Source: an uncultured Bacteroidales bacterium (lineage in GTDB: Bacteria; Bacteroidota; Bacteroidia; Bacteroidales; Muribaculaceae). From it: 28,112 nucleotides of DNA. The DNA lies in NCBI GenBank assembly GCA_949123685.1, contig CASBHZ010000039.1, positions 1 through 28,112 of the forward strand. The letters run 5' to 3'. The position numbers and the translations under genes are program-made. Shown here piece after piece: positions 1 to 7,640 of this stretch (positions are counted from its first letter, which is position 1; every line of letters starts with the position of its first letter). The notes beneath the pieces are model-generated. The model made no database searches, had not been told where the DNA came from, and was given only the letters and a program-made list of their open reading frames with translations.

Positions 1-31
1 GTGGTTGTCCCGTGGTTGTAATTGGTTGGAG
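1..31 (-). repeat. End of a CAACCAC inverted-repeat element (copy A, cut by window edge)
   Basis: These 31 bases match the right arm of copy B (4389-4419) at 29 of 31 positions. They carry GTGGTTG at 1-7 and 12-18 and a degenerate third unit, and end in the shared GGTTGGAG. The rest of the element would lie left of the window. Because the match is to the B right arm rather than the C right arm, copy A appears to have the same orientation as B, opposite to C. No coding potential is seen. The function is unknown. Confidence 0.75.
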
Positions 32-94
32 AATAAATAATAAAGATGGATTGGAATATAAAGCGACTTAATTTCATGTTATTGGGCACGGTTG

Positions 95-125
95 TTGCAT
101 ATCCGGATAAATATGTATAAATTTG
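95..125 (+). promoter_or_regulatory. Candidate Bacteroidota-type promoter for the lipoprotein/barrel pair
   Basis: TAAATTTG at 118-125 fits the Bacteroides -7 consensus TAnnTTTG, and a TTG at 95-97 sits 20 bp upstream where the -33 element is expected. Transcription would start near 132, giving a leader of about 105 nt before the ATG at 239. The rest of the 32-238 gap is AT-rich. Its only other feature is a weak dyad around 150-178 (CAAATG facing CATTTG); no gene is seen there. The promoter is inferred from consensus only. Confidence 0.45.
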
Positions 126-238
126 TTGCTAAATCCCCGATGTCTTATTGACAAATGCAATGAGCTATTGTCATTTGGTGCATATCGGATTTGCTAAAAT
201 ATATATGATCTGTTTAATTTTCATGATTGGTCTTAGTA

Positions 239-1309
239 ATGAAAAAAGCGTTTGTCTACACATATTTGCTAATGCTTACTGTCTTGATGACGGCTTGCGA
301 TGGCAAGCCGTCGCATAATGTATGCGGTGAAGTGGAATTTGTTAATTCATTCCCTCACGAATATACTTTGGCTCAGCAGAAACCATACCTCTCAAATTTT
401 GAGGGTGTTGTCAGCGTCAAAGGGATTGATTCCTTGTTTATCGGAATCAATTCAAACCAGGATTATTTTATGGGACTCTATTCCATTAAGAGTGGAGAAA
501 AGCTTTTGGATTTATTCAAACAGGGACAAGGACCTGGGGAATATGCCTCGTCACCTATTGTGCAGCGTTTCATTGTACGGAATGACAGTTTATACGCCTT
601 TTTGGATTACAAACATAATAAAGAAGTGTTTATGCTTGACATAACCTCCTCTATTAAGGAAGGGAAAGAAATTATAAAAGAACGTTCATTCCCAAAATAT
701 TTCAAGTCTGTTAAAGATATCATTCCCTTGGCAAGCGGAGACTCATTGATGGTGCGCAGAGATTTTAGCGAAGGAGGCTTTAAAAGATATATGCTGCATG
801 ATGACGGTAACAGGAATCACATCAACATAGAAAATACAATTTCTGAGATAGGTGAAATCGATCATAACATCTTGTCATTTTTGGTTCTTCCCTTTAAAAA
901 TGATTCTTTGGCAGCAGAAGCATGCATAACATTGAACCAGATCAATATCTATTCTTTATATGACAATTCGCTTAGGAAAACTGTCTGTGTTGGTTCGGAA
1001 CTTGACGATGTCGCTTCAATGAACAATAGATGGCGTGGCAATATACCGCGTGCTTACGGCGGGGTGCAGAGTTGGAATGACAAGTTAGTTTTCCTGTATC
1101 ACGGACTCACGGAAAAAGACTATCAATCCAATAATGGTCAATCCGAACTACAGATCTTTGATTCAGACATGAAACCATACGCAAGAATCAAGTTACCTAT
1201 AATTGCCTCGGCTATGTATATTGACAAAGAAGGCATTCTATACGCTTTCAATCCACTCGGAGATAATGAATATATTTATAGGTATGACATAAAATCGATG
1301 TTACAGTAA
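239..1309 (+). CDS. BF3164-like six-bladed beta-propeller lipoprotein
   Basis: This 356-residue protein begins with a lipoprotein signal: a KK n-region, a hydrophobic stretch and the lipobox LMTAC with Cys20. It is therefore probably anchored in the outer or inner membrane facing the periplasm or surface. The rest resembles the TolB-like six-bladed propeller proteins common in Bacteroidales, including the characteristic QGQGPGEY turn near residue 100 and repeating beta-rich blades to the C-terminus. No catalytic motif is visible and the ligand is unknown. I chose the ATG at 239 because it directly precedes the signal peptide; an in-frame TTG at 227 adds only MVLV. The next gene, a barrel protein on the same strand, starts 59 bp after the stop, so the two are likely co-transcribed and may act together at the envelope. 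Confidence 0.8.
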   Translation: MKKAFVYTYLLMLTVLMTACDGKPSHNVCGEVEFVNSFPHEYTLAQQKPYLSNFEGVVSVKGIDSLFIGINSNQDYFMGLYSIKSGEKLLDLFKQGQGPGEYASSPIVQRFIVRNDSLYAFLDYKHNKEVFMLDITSSIKEGKEIIKERSFPKYFKSVKDIIPLASGDSLMVRRDFSEGGFKRYMLHDDGNRNHINIENTISEIGEIDHNILSFLVLPFKNDSLAAEACITLNQINIYSLYDNSLRKTVCVGSELDDVASMNNRWRGNIPRAYGGVQSWNDKLVFLYHGLTEKDYQSNNGQSELQIFDSDMKPYARIKLPIIASAMYIDKEGILYAFNPLGDNEYIYRYDIKSMLQ

Positions 1310-1368
1310 TTCGTTTTATGTTTCTCCTGCCACATCAACTACAGAACAACCACTACTATTTTGATATC

Positions 1369-4293
1369 ATGAAAAAACGTTTACCTTTGCTTTGCGCGTT
1401 AATCCTTATTGCCATATTCGGTGGTAGCCGGATGGTTTTGGCTCAGTCCGGCACTCCGAAAAAAGAGAAGAAAGAAAAGGTGGACAGTATTCCCATTTTC
1501 GGTCGGATATATGACCGCCTCACTTCTCGCGAAGTAATAGACACAAGAATAGAGGTGCTCAATCCTGACAGCACCGTGATGACTTCTACAAAAGGTGGAT
1601 ACAGGTTTGAAAATTCAATACGCACTTACGATTCATACACTTTCAAAAAGGATTCCACTTCAAAATACACTGTCAACATACCGAGAATAAACGGTAATTA
1701 CCTGATCAAGGTCAGTAAGGATGGATATGAGCCATATTTCTTGTCTTATGCCCTGAAGCTCAATCGTCGCGATGACGAGAAGGAAATTCCCAATATTTAT
1801 CTCAGCAGGGAGAAAGTAAGGACTCTTGATGAGTTCACTGTAAAGGCAAGCAAGGTGATGTTTTACAACAAAGGAGACACTGTTGTCTATAATGCCGATG
1901 CTTTCACCCTTCCGGAAGGTTCGATGTTTGACGCTCTCGTGGCTCAGATGCCGGGCGTGGAAATCAAGGAAAACAAGATATATGTCAACGGTAGATTCGT
2001 GGAGTCGCTGCTACTCAACGGCAAAGATTTCTTCAAGGGCAACAAGAAGGTGATGATGGAGAATATCGGTGCCTATGCCGTAAAGGATATTGCCGTCTAT
2101 GAGAAGAAAGACGAGATGGCATACGTATTAGGCGACCGCGAGGATGTCGATAAGGAATACGTGATGGATGTGCGTCTCAAGAAAGACTACATGACAGGGT
2201 ACATGATAAATGCGGAGGTTGGCGGTGGCACTTCTTCAAGATACCTCGGACGTCTTTTTGCTATGCAATATACCAACAATACCCGGCTTGCCCTCTACGG
2301 CAACGCCAACAACATCAATAAATCGAACAACCTGTCGGACAGTGATATGGAGGTGGACATAGACAGGCGTGACGGTATCAAACGCAGAACGAGCGGTGGA
2401 ATTGATTATCGTGCAGACAATTCTCTCCATACATGGGAAGTTTCCGGTAATGTCGACGCATCATATGTCGACGGCAGGAACAACATAGTGACAAACGCCG
2501 TGAACTATCTGCAGACTGCAGACACCTATGAATTTACAGACAAGAACACACGCTCCAAAGATTTTTCCCTTGCCACACAACATGATTTCAAAATAAAGAA
2601 AGAGAGGTGGAACCTTACGTTGAAACCGAAATTTTCATACAACAAGAACCGCAATAATGACGAGACAGTGGCAGCCGCTTTCAAGGAGGAGATGCAGGGT
2701 ATTGACAGGGATATAATCCGCGCCATATATTCCAACGACAACCGCGAACTCAGGCAGGCGATCATAAACCGCAATCTGAAAATTTATGAATCCGACAGTC
2801 ACGGTTATGATGCGCAGTTTAATGCCGACGGACGCATCAAGGTGCCGGGAAGCCCCGACGGAATAGCCATTAAATTTCAGACAAAATATTCGCGCAGCTC
2901 TCTTTTCGGTAATAATCTGCAGGATATATGCTACGGCGGAGCACCGGATTTATCCAGGTTGCTGCATCAATATTCAAGTGTGCGTCCTCAATATAATTTC
3001 AACATTCAAGGTCTCGGCAGATATTATTTCAATATCCCGTTGGGATCACTCCACGCAAGCTATGAGTTCGCCCATACCCAGAACCGCAAAAATTCCGACA
3101 TGGCTATGATGGAGGCGATGGCTGATGATTCAATGGCTGAATTCGCGCCCGACCAGATACCGGTTCCGGATTATGCTAACAGCTACACGAGCAAGCTTTA
3201 CAAGAATGAACACCGCATAAAGATAAACTGGCATTACAATAAGAAATTGGAGAAAGGGAAATTCACAATGGCGTTCCAACCGAATTTCATCATAGAGAAC
3301 CAGCACCTCTTCTATCATAGGGGAGACGTGACCGCCGATCCCTCGCGCACCTATTTGCGCTTCAATATCCCGGAAGCTTACATCGGGTGGCAACCCAAAG
3401 GGAAGAAATTTGATTATCGCCTGGTGTATGAGATGAACCAGAAGGCGGTGAACCTCGTGAATCTCGTGGACGTGAGGAACACCTCGGATCCCCTCAACAT
3501 AACAGAGGGGAATCCGGATCTAAAAAACTCCACACACCATTACATCCGCGCATCACTCGCATATACGCGGTCAAAAAAGTCGCGTCAGTCTTTCTATCTG
3601 ATTGCAGACTGGACAGCAAATGACCTTGTCAGGGGTTACCGCTACGATTCCGGCACGGGCGTGCGCACAGTGAAGACATATAATGTTTCAGGGAATTACA
3701 ATCTAAACCTTTACCACAATTATTTTCTTCTTTTCGGCAGAAACGATCGTTTTATCGTTAACAATAGTTTCTATGCCGGCATCGACAATTATGCCAACAT
3801 GATCGGCAACGATACAGAGCCTACAAAGCAGTCGGTAAACTCAAAGGTACTTTGCGATGACATGGAACTGGGCTACCGGGTGAAAGAAAAATTCAGCATT
3901 TATCTCAACGGCTCAGTGGAATTTAACAATTCCCGGTCTGACGCCCCGATGATTACACGAAATAATAACGGACATTGGTCTGTCGGATTTTCAGGATGGG
4001 CGCAGCTCCCGTTCAATTTAAATTTCCATACGGATATTAATGCGATAACCCGTTATGGATATATAGAAAATTCAATGAATAAGACCGACGTGTTCTGGAA
4101 TGCAGGAGTGGAGTATTCCATTCGCAAGGGTGAATGGCGCATTAGATTGGAGGCAAGGGATATCCTCAACCAGCTCCGTGGTGTGAGATACGGCGTCAAC
4201 GCTACCGGTCGCATACAGACCCTCTCGACCGTCCTGCCCCGCTATCTCATGCTCTCGGTGCATTACCGCTTCGACTTCAAACCGAAACGTTAA
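1369..4293 (+). CDS. TonB-dependent receptor-like outer-membrane beta-barrel protein
   Basis: This 974-residue exported protein has a signal peptide (residues 1-26, ending VLAQ) followed by a Lys/Glu-rich stretch. A carboxypeptidase-regulatory-like beta-sandwich covers about 43-145. A plug-like segment follows, with GDTVVYNADAF near 168-178 and VNGRFVESLLLNGKDFF near 206-222. The remainder alternates short polar and aromatic beta-strand segments as expected of a large barrel (OMP_b-brl type). The plug motifs match the widespread Bacteroidota family often labelled TonB-dependent receptor; transport has not been shown for most members. The last residues are YRFDFKPKR, so the chain does not end in the usual aromatic residue. 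No SusD partner is adjacent; the nearest companion is the propeller lipoprotein upstream. The ATG at 1369 is preferred over one at 1318 because it begins the signal peptide. The stop codon abuts repeat copy B. Confidence 0.85.
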   Translation: MKKRLPLLCALILIAIFGGSRMVLAQSGTPKKEKKEKVDSIPIFGRIYDRLTSREVIDTRIEVLNPDSTVMTSTKGGYRFENSIRTYDSYTFKKDSTSKYTVNIPRINGNYLIKVSKDGYEPYFLSYALKLNRRDDEKEIPNIYLSREKVRTLDEFTVKASKVMFYNKGDTVVYNADAFTLPEGSMFDALVAQMPGVEIKENKIYVNGRFVESLLLNGKDFFKGNKKVMMENIGAYAVKDIAVYEKKDEMAYVLGDREDVDKEYVMDVRLKKDYMTGYMINAEVGGGTSSRYLGRLFAMQYTNNTRLALYGNANNINKSNNLSDSDMEVDIDRRDGIKRRTSGGIDYRADNSLHTWEVSGNVDASYVDGRNNIVTNAVNYLQTADTYEFTDKNTRSKDFSLATQHDFKIKKERWNLTLKPKFSYNKNRNNDETVAAAFKEEMQGIDRDIIRAIYSNDNRELRQAIINRNLKIYESDSHGYDAQFNADGRIKVPGSPDGIAIKFQTKYSRSSLFGNNLQDICYGGAPDLSRLLHQYSSVRPQYNFNIQGLGRYYFNIPLGSLHASYEFAHTQNRKNSDMAMMEAMADDSMAEFAPDQIPVPDYANSYTSKLYKNEHRIKINWHYNKKLEKGKFTMAFQPNFIIENQHLFYHRGDVTADPSRTYLRFNIPEAYIGWQPKGKKFDYRLVYEMNQKAVNLVNLVDVRNTSDPLNITEGNPDLKNSTHHYIRASLAYTRSKKSRQSFYLIADWTANDLVRGYRYDSGTGVRTVKTYNVSGNYNLNLYHNYFLLFGRNDRFIVNNSFYAGIDNYANMIGNDTEPTKQSVNSKVLCDDMELGYRVKEKFSIYLNGSVEFNNSRSDAPMITRNNNGHWSVGFSGWAQLPFNLNFHTDINAITRYGYIENSMNKTDVFWNAGVEYSIRKGEWRIRLEARDILNQLRGVRYGVNATGRIQTLSTVLPRYLMLSVHYRFDFKPKR

Positions 4294-4441
4294 TAATTCC
4301 AACCACCCTACACCAAAACTCCAACCACTCGCAACCACATAACAACCACTTTAACAGATATTTTCATAAAGATTTTATGTATCTTGCTGTGGTTGTCCCG
4401 TGGATGTAAGTGGTTGGAGATATAAATGTAATATTGGTTGG
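4294..4441. other. Intergenic region between convergent genes, mostly repeat copy B
   Basis: The 148-bp gap lies between the barrel gene (+) and the hydrolase (-). It holds a TCCAACCAC unit at 4298-4306 that resembles the left edge of copy C (TAATAA-TCCAACCAC), then the full element at 4319-4419, then about 20 bp of AT-rich sequence. No standard GC-rich hairpin with a T-tract is seen, so the element itself may end transcription from either side. Confidence 0.6.
4319..4419 (-). repeat. CAACCAC inverted-repeat element, copy B (complete)
   Basis: This 101-bp element has a left arm at 4319-4349 and a right arm at 4389-4419, complementary at 25 of 31 positions. The left arm holds three CAACCAC units (4322-4328, 4332-4338, 4343-4349). 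The right arm holds two intact GTGGTTG units plus a GTGGATG variant. The 39-bp centre has further dyads (AGATA/TATCT and CATAAA/TTTATG). On the minus strand the centre reads AAGATACATAAAA (4385 to 4373), which occurs identically in copy C on the plus strand, so B and C are oppositely oriented copies of one element. It could be a REP-like repeat, a miniature inverted-repeat element or a regulatory/terminator structure. Confidence 0.85.
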
Positions 4442-5305
4442 CTATTTGCGGATAGAGCGGAGCCAGCGTTCGAGTTCACCGCTCCATTGGGCTTTGTAGG
4501 GGTTGGTGTCGCGGAAGCCGAAGCCGTGACCTCCGTTGGGATATATGTGGAGGGAGTATGGTACTTTGTTTTTTTGCAATGCCTCTACATAATAGATAGT
4601 ATTGAGGGGATCAACTGTCTTGTCATCCGCCGCCAATACTATAAATGCCGGTGGAGTCTGGGCGTTTACGCGGTTCTCGAGACTGTATTTCTCTATTTGG
4701 GCTGCTGAGGGATTCTCGCCTATAAGGAATTTGCGGGTGCCCTTGTGGGTTATGTCTGTCATTGATATTACAGGATACAGGAGCACTTCGAAATCCGGAC
4801 GGTATTGCTCTTCTCCATACATTGTTGCGAGAGTCGCCGCGAAGTGTCCTCCTGCAGAGCATCCCATTATGCCCACTTCATCGGGATTATAGCCATATTC
4901 GGCAGCCTTCTCGCGCATGATCTTAATGGCGCGCTGTCCATCTTCGAGAGGTACGACGGAATTACCGTTAGGCACGCGGTATTTAAGTATGGCGAATGTG
5001 ATTCCCTGGGTGTTCATCCAGTCGATAAACATCTTACCTTCGTTGTCGGTTGAGAGGTATTTGTATCCTCCTCCGGGAGCGCACACAATTGCCTGCCCGT
5101 TAGGCTTCTTTGCGGGATAAATCCATAATTCCGGTATTGAAACTTCCGAAACTCTCGGTCCGTCCCATTTTTCTTCGGTGTTCTCATGTCCGTTTTTGGA
5201 AGGTGCGCCATTAGGCCAAAGGGCGATTTTAATCGGTTTTGCAGCAACTGCAGCTACGGAGCCTAATAATAATGCTGTAAAAGCAAATGTCAGGATTCGT
5301 TTCAT
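4442..5305 (-). CDS. Secreted alpha/beta-hydrolase (esterase/lipase-like)
   Basis: This 287-residue protein has a signal peptide at residues 1-22 (MKRILTFAFT, then a hydrophobic run ending AVAA). It shows the esterase fold: oxyanion-hole PGGGY at 77-81 and the nucleophile elbow GCSAGG with Ser150. Asp228 in AADD and His260 in GGHGF are the probable remaining catalytic residues. This matches the BD-FAE/acetylxylan-esterase-like family common in Bacteroidota, which removes acyl groups from carbohydrates; the substrate here is inferred and not set by context, as no glycan-utilisation genes are next to it. The start codon follows a tandem CTAAAAA leader (5310-5328). It lies downstream of queG on the same strand with a 127-bp gap, so it may have its own promoter. 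Repeat copy B lies just past its stop. Confidence 0.8.
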   Translation of the reverse strand: MKRILTFAFTALLLGSVAAVAAKPIKIALWPNGAPSKNGHENTEEKWDGPRVSEVSIPELWIYPAKKPNGQAIVCAPGGGYKYLSTDNEGKMFIDWMNTQGITFAILKYRVPNGNSVVPLEDGQRAIKIMREKAAEYGYNPDEVGIMGCSAGGHFAATLATMYGEEQYRPDFEVLLYPVISMTDITHKGTRKFLIGENPSAAQIEKYSLENRVNAQTPPAFIVLAADDKTVDPLNTIYYVEALQKNKVPYSLHIYPNGGHGFGFRDTNPYKAQWSGELERWLRSIRK

Positions 5306-5309
5306 TAGA

Positions 5310-5328
5310 TTTAGTTTTTAGTTTTTAG
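5310..5328 (-). repeat. Tandem heptamer leader before the hydrolase start
   Basis: On the coding (minus) strand this reads two complete CTAAAAA units (5328-5322 and 5321-5315) followed by a partial CTAAA, ending four bases before the ATG at 5305. It sits where a Bacteroidota A-rich translation enhancer would be, and belongs to the same family as the arrays at 18442, 21363 and 24694. Confidence 0.6.
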
Positions 5329-5340
5329 TATTTGAATTAT

Positions 5341-5348
5341 CAAAATTA
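5341..5348 (-). promoter_or_regulatory. Possible -7 promoter box for the hydrolase gene
   Basis: On the minus strand this reads TAATTTTG, a fit to TAnnTTTG, 36 bp upstream of the ATG. No TTG is found at the expected -33 distance, so support is weak. Confidence 0.3.
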
Positions 5349-5432
5349 ATCAAAATCTTTCAAATTGAAATGTAAATTGTTGTGATTATTCCGGATTGCG
5401 ACTCGGGTCATGCGCATCGAATGAATGATGGG

Positions 5433-6389
5433 CTAGGAAGTATAGGAACCGACATTGCGGAGTAATCCGTCAATACCGGCGCGACTGAGGGGAGATGAAG
5501 GCAGCAGTGAGCGCAGATTCTCTTCGTTCTTAAGGTCTTGGATATCGGATACTGTTATCGAAAGCATTGTTTCGGAGGGGGCGAATGCGGATATGGCAGT
5601 TGCGGGCACCCCGTGGTTATGCGGGCACACGCGCAGACAGGTGTCGCATCCGTAAATTGTGTTGCGTCCTTCATCAGTCTGCATTGTTGCTATTGACTCC
5701 GGAAGAGTCCATTCCCCACGATGTTCTATGGTAAGATAAGATATGCACCGGCGGCAATCAATCGCTCCATCTTCTCCGAAGGCATTGCCGGGACAAGCAC
5801 GGCGGCATGCACCGCAATGCCCGCAATCGCCTGAAGCGGGAGTATCGGGTGCTATAGCGATGTCGGTGATTATTTCTACAAGAAAGACCATGCTTCCGAA
5901 TCTCGGAATTATCAAGGCGCCATTGTCGCCTTTTATACCAATGCCGGCTTTCTGTGCCCAATAGCGTTCAAGTACCGGAGCGGAGTCTATGCAGGTGCGG
6001 AAATGCGCTTCAGGAAACCGATTATTGATTTCTCTGATTGCCGGTTTGAGCAAACGTCTGAGCTCTTTATGATAATCCTTGCCATAGGCGTAAGCGGCAA
6101 TGGTGCCGAGATCTTTTCGTCTCCACCTTATCGGATTATAAGAGAACGCAAGTGAGATCAATGTTTCAGCACCTTCAAGAAGAAGTCGCGGGTCGCGACG
6201 CAGATCTGGGTAATTGTGCATGTATCCCATCCCCGCATTGTATCCGTGCGAAAGCCAATCTTCAAATCGATTCCATTCCGAGGAATCAACAGGTCCTGCC
6301 TTTGCAAAACCGACGGCGCAGGCCCCCGAAGCTTTTAATATACTCCGTATTTCCTCTTTTAGTGTGCCGGCGATGGATATTTCTTTCAT
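5433..6389 (-). CDS. queG: Epoxyqueuosine reductase
   Basis: QueG carries out the last step of queuosine tRNA-wobble-base synthesis: cobalamin-dependent reduction of epoxyqueuosine in tRNA. The 318-residue protein shows the family signatures: GMGYMHNYPDLRRDP near residues 53-67 and DSAPVLER at 135-142, where Asp135 is the expected proton donor. The ferredoxin-like [4Fe-4S] cysteines are CGHCGACRRACP (Cys189, 192, 195, 199) and Cys212 and Cys215, then CDTCLRVCPHN (Cys248, 251, 255). Length is usual for the shorter Bacteroidota form. The enzyme is cytosolic. No other queuosine gene is nearby. It is divergent from the phosphodiesterase operon, with repeat copy C in the shared 343-bp gap. The start is the ATG giving MKEISIAGTL. 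Confidence 0.95.
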   Translation of the reverse strand: MKEISIAGTLKEEIRSILKASGACAVGFAKAGPVDSSEWNRFEDWLSHGYNAGMGYMHNYPDLRRDPRLLLEGAETLISLAFSYNPIRWRRKDLGTIAAYAYGKDYHKELRRLLKPAIREINNRFPEAHFRTCIDSAPVLERYWAQKAGIGIKGDNGALIIPRFGSMVFLVEIITDIAIAPDTPASGDCGHCGACRRACPGNAFGEDGAIDCRRCISYLTIEHRGEWTLPESIATMQTDEGRNTIYGCDTCLRVCPHNHGVPATAISAFAPSETMLSITVSDIQDLKNEENLRSLLPSSPLSRAGIDGLLRNVGSYTS

Positions 6390-6488
6390 TGTTGTAAAGT
6401 TAATAAATTCTTTTCAATTCAAGATCGAACCCTGTGCCTCTCTGCTTAAATTGCCGTATCAAAAGATTCTAACCCCATGTATTAATAA

Positions 6489-6588
6489 CTCCAACCACCA
6501 CCAACCACGTAACAACCACCTTAAGATACATAAAACTCTTTGAAATAAGGTATGAAAGTGGTTGTTGCGTGGTTGTGGGTGGTTGGAG
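6489..6588 (+). repeat. CAACCAC inverted-repeat element, copy C (complete)
   Basis: This 100-bp element has arms at 6489-6519 and 6558-6588, complementary at 28 of 31 positions. The left arm has CAACCAC at 6492-6498, 6502-6508 and 6513-6519. The right arm has GTGGTTG at 6558-6564, 6569-6575 and 6579-6585. The unit spacing is 10 and 11 bp on the left and the mirror, 11 and 10 bp, on the right. The 38-bp centre contains AAGATACATAAAA at 6523-6535, shared with copy B in the opposite orientation. The position is upstream of both divergent genes, so a terminator role cannot explain all copies. Confidence 0.88.
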
Positions 6589-6620
6589 AGTAAATATGGA
6601 TTGGTTTGGACAAAGATGTA

Positions 6621-6643
6621 AACTGGAATTTTAAATTCCAGTT
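6621..6643. promoter_or_regulatory. Perfect 11-bp palindrome, possible operator
   Basis: AACTGGAATTT at 6621-6631 and AAATTCCAGTT at 6633-6643 are exact reverse complements around a single T. This symmetry is typical of a dimeric regulator site rather than an RNA terminator: it is AT-rich in the middle and has no T-tract. It lies 27 bp upstream of the -7-like box at 6670, so a bound protein could affect the phosphodiesterase operon. The regulator is unknown. Confidence 0.45.
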
Positions 6644-6669
6644 TGCTTTCAAAAACGAAAGTAAATTGC

Positions 6670-6677
6670 TATATTTG
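6670..6677 (+). promoter_or_regulatory. Candidate -7 promoter box of the phosphodiesterase operon
   Basis: TATATTTG is an exact fit to the Bacteroidota TAnnTTTG box. Transcription would start near 6684, giving a ~50-nt leader. The nearest upstream TTTG (6642-6645) is 24 bp away, longer than the usual ~20 bp, and it overlaps the palindrome. Confidence 0.4.
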
Positions 6678-6732
6678 CGATGCGAAACGAAATTTATTGC
6701 TAATAATACCAAAACTTAACCTATAAAACTTC

Positions 6733-7629
6733 ATGAAAAAGATTCTTTCAATCTGCCTGTTGCTACTTTGTTGTGTGCCCGCCATCTCCCGCACGAGGGC
6801 GGAAGAAATCAGGGAACGTCTCCTTGCAAGAGACACTACCAAAGTGTTTGTCGCTTCTCATCGCGGAGATTGGCGCAATTTCCCGGAAAATTCAATTGAG
6901 GGTATAAACAGTGCCATAAACATGGGGGTGGATATCGTGGAAATTGACCTCCAGAGAACAAAGGACGGTAAACTAATCCTTATGCATGACGGCAAGCTTG
7001 ACCGCACCACTACCGGTAAAGGTAAAATATCTGAAACAGATTGGGCTGATATCGAAAAACTGAGACTACGCAATGGTTGCCATATCCGAACAAAACATAA
7101 GGTGCCTACTCTCGAGGAGGTTCTTGTTGCCACCAAAGGGAGGGTGATGCTGAATCTTGACAAGGCTGACCGTTATTTTGATCAGGTATATGAATTGGCA
7201 AAGAAAACCGGCACCGAGCGTCAGATCATAATGAAAGGTAAGCTTCCGGCTAAAAAAATCAAGAAAAAATATGGGGACTATCTTGATGAGATCCTCTATA
7301 TGCCCATCGTGCACCTTGATTCCGTTCAAGCCTTGAAGACAATAAAGGATCATTGTAAGGTGTTGAATCCGACAGCATTCGAGCTTCTTTTCTCTACTGA
7401 TGAAAATAAACGTCCGTTTAAGGTGCGTAAAAAGCTTGCGGGCAAGAGCCTTTTGTGGTATAACACGCTGTGGGACACAATGGCAGGCGGTCATGACGAT
7501 GATGCCTCCCTTAAGGATATTAACAATGGCTGGGGATATCTTGTGGATAAACTCGGAGCGCGAATCATTCAGACGGATCGTCCTGCGATGGTGCTGGATT
7601 ATCTACGCGAACGTAAACTTCATGAATAA
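6733..7629 (+). CDS. Exported glycerophosphodiester phosphodiesterase
   Basis: This 298-residue GDPD-family enzyme hydrolyses glycerophosphodiesters to glycerol-3-phosphate and an alcohol. A signal peptide spans about residues 1-20 (MKKILSICLL then LLCCVPAIS); Cys13 and Cys14 lie within the hydrophobic core and do not form a clear lipobox. The catalytic core is typical: SHRGD with His43 and Arg44, PENS with Glu52, EIDLQ with Glu70 and Asp72 as metal ligands, and MHD with His85 as the second catalytic His, followed by LDRTTTGKG. It is first in a tight plus-strand operon: the GlpT-type transporter starts 11 bp after its stop. That pairing recalls E. coli glpTQ and supports periplasmic release and import of glycerol-3-phosphate. 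It could also act on other phosphodiesters. Confidence 0.9.
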   Translation: MKKILSICLLLLCCVPAISRTRAEEIRERLLARDTTKVFVASHRGDWRNFPENSIEGINSAINMGVDIVEIDLQRTKDGKLILMHDGKLDRTTTGKGKISETDWADIEKLRLRNGCHIRTKHKVPTLEEVLVATKGRVMLNLDKADRYFDQVYELAKKTGTERQIIMKGKLPAKKIKKKYGDYLDEILYMPIVHLDSVQALKTIKDHCKVLNPTAFELLFSTDENKRPFKVRKKLAGKSLLWYNTLWDTMAGGHDDDASLKDINNGWGYLVDKLGARIIQTDRPAMVLDYLRERKLHE

Positions 7630-7640
7630 AGGGAATAGAT

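Larger units (their letters stand above)
6390..6732. other. Divergent intergenic region holding repeat copy C, a palindrome and a promoter
   Basis: This 343-bp gap between queG (-) and the phosphodiesterase (+) contains repeat copy C at 6489-6588, an 11-bp perfect palindrome at 6621-6643 and a -7-like box at 6670-6677. The stretch 6390-6488 should contain the queG promoter; TAACTTTA on the minus strand at 6402-6395 is a near match but sits too close to the ATG to be convincing. No open frame here looks like a gene. Confidence 0.6.

Noticed and set aside
1318..1368. Upstream ATG extending the barrel protein by 17 residues.
   Set aside because: The extension places polar residues before an intact signal peptide that begins at the ATG at 1369.
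4400..4708. Plus-strand open frame of 102 residues overlapping the hydrolase gene.
   Set aside because: It is antisense to a well-supported alpha/beta-hydrolase with catalytic motifs, and it begins within repeat copy B.
6489..6588. CAACCAC units considered as a CRISPR or iteron array.
   Set aside because: The units are 7 bp at 10-11 bp steps in a mirrored arrangement. There are no unique spacers of CRISPR length and no Cas or replication-initiator gene nearby.
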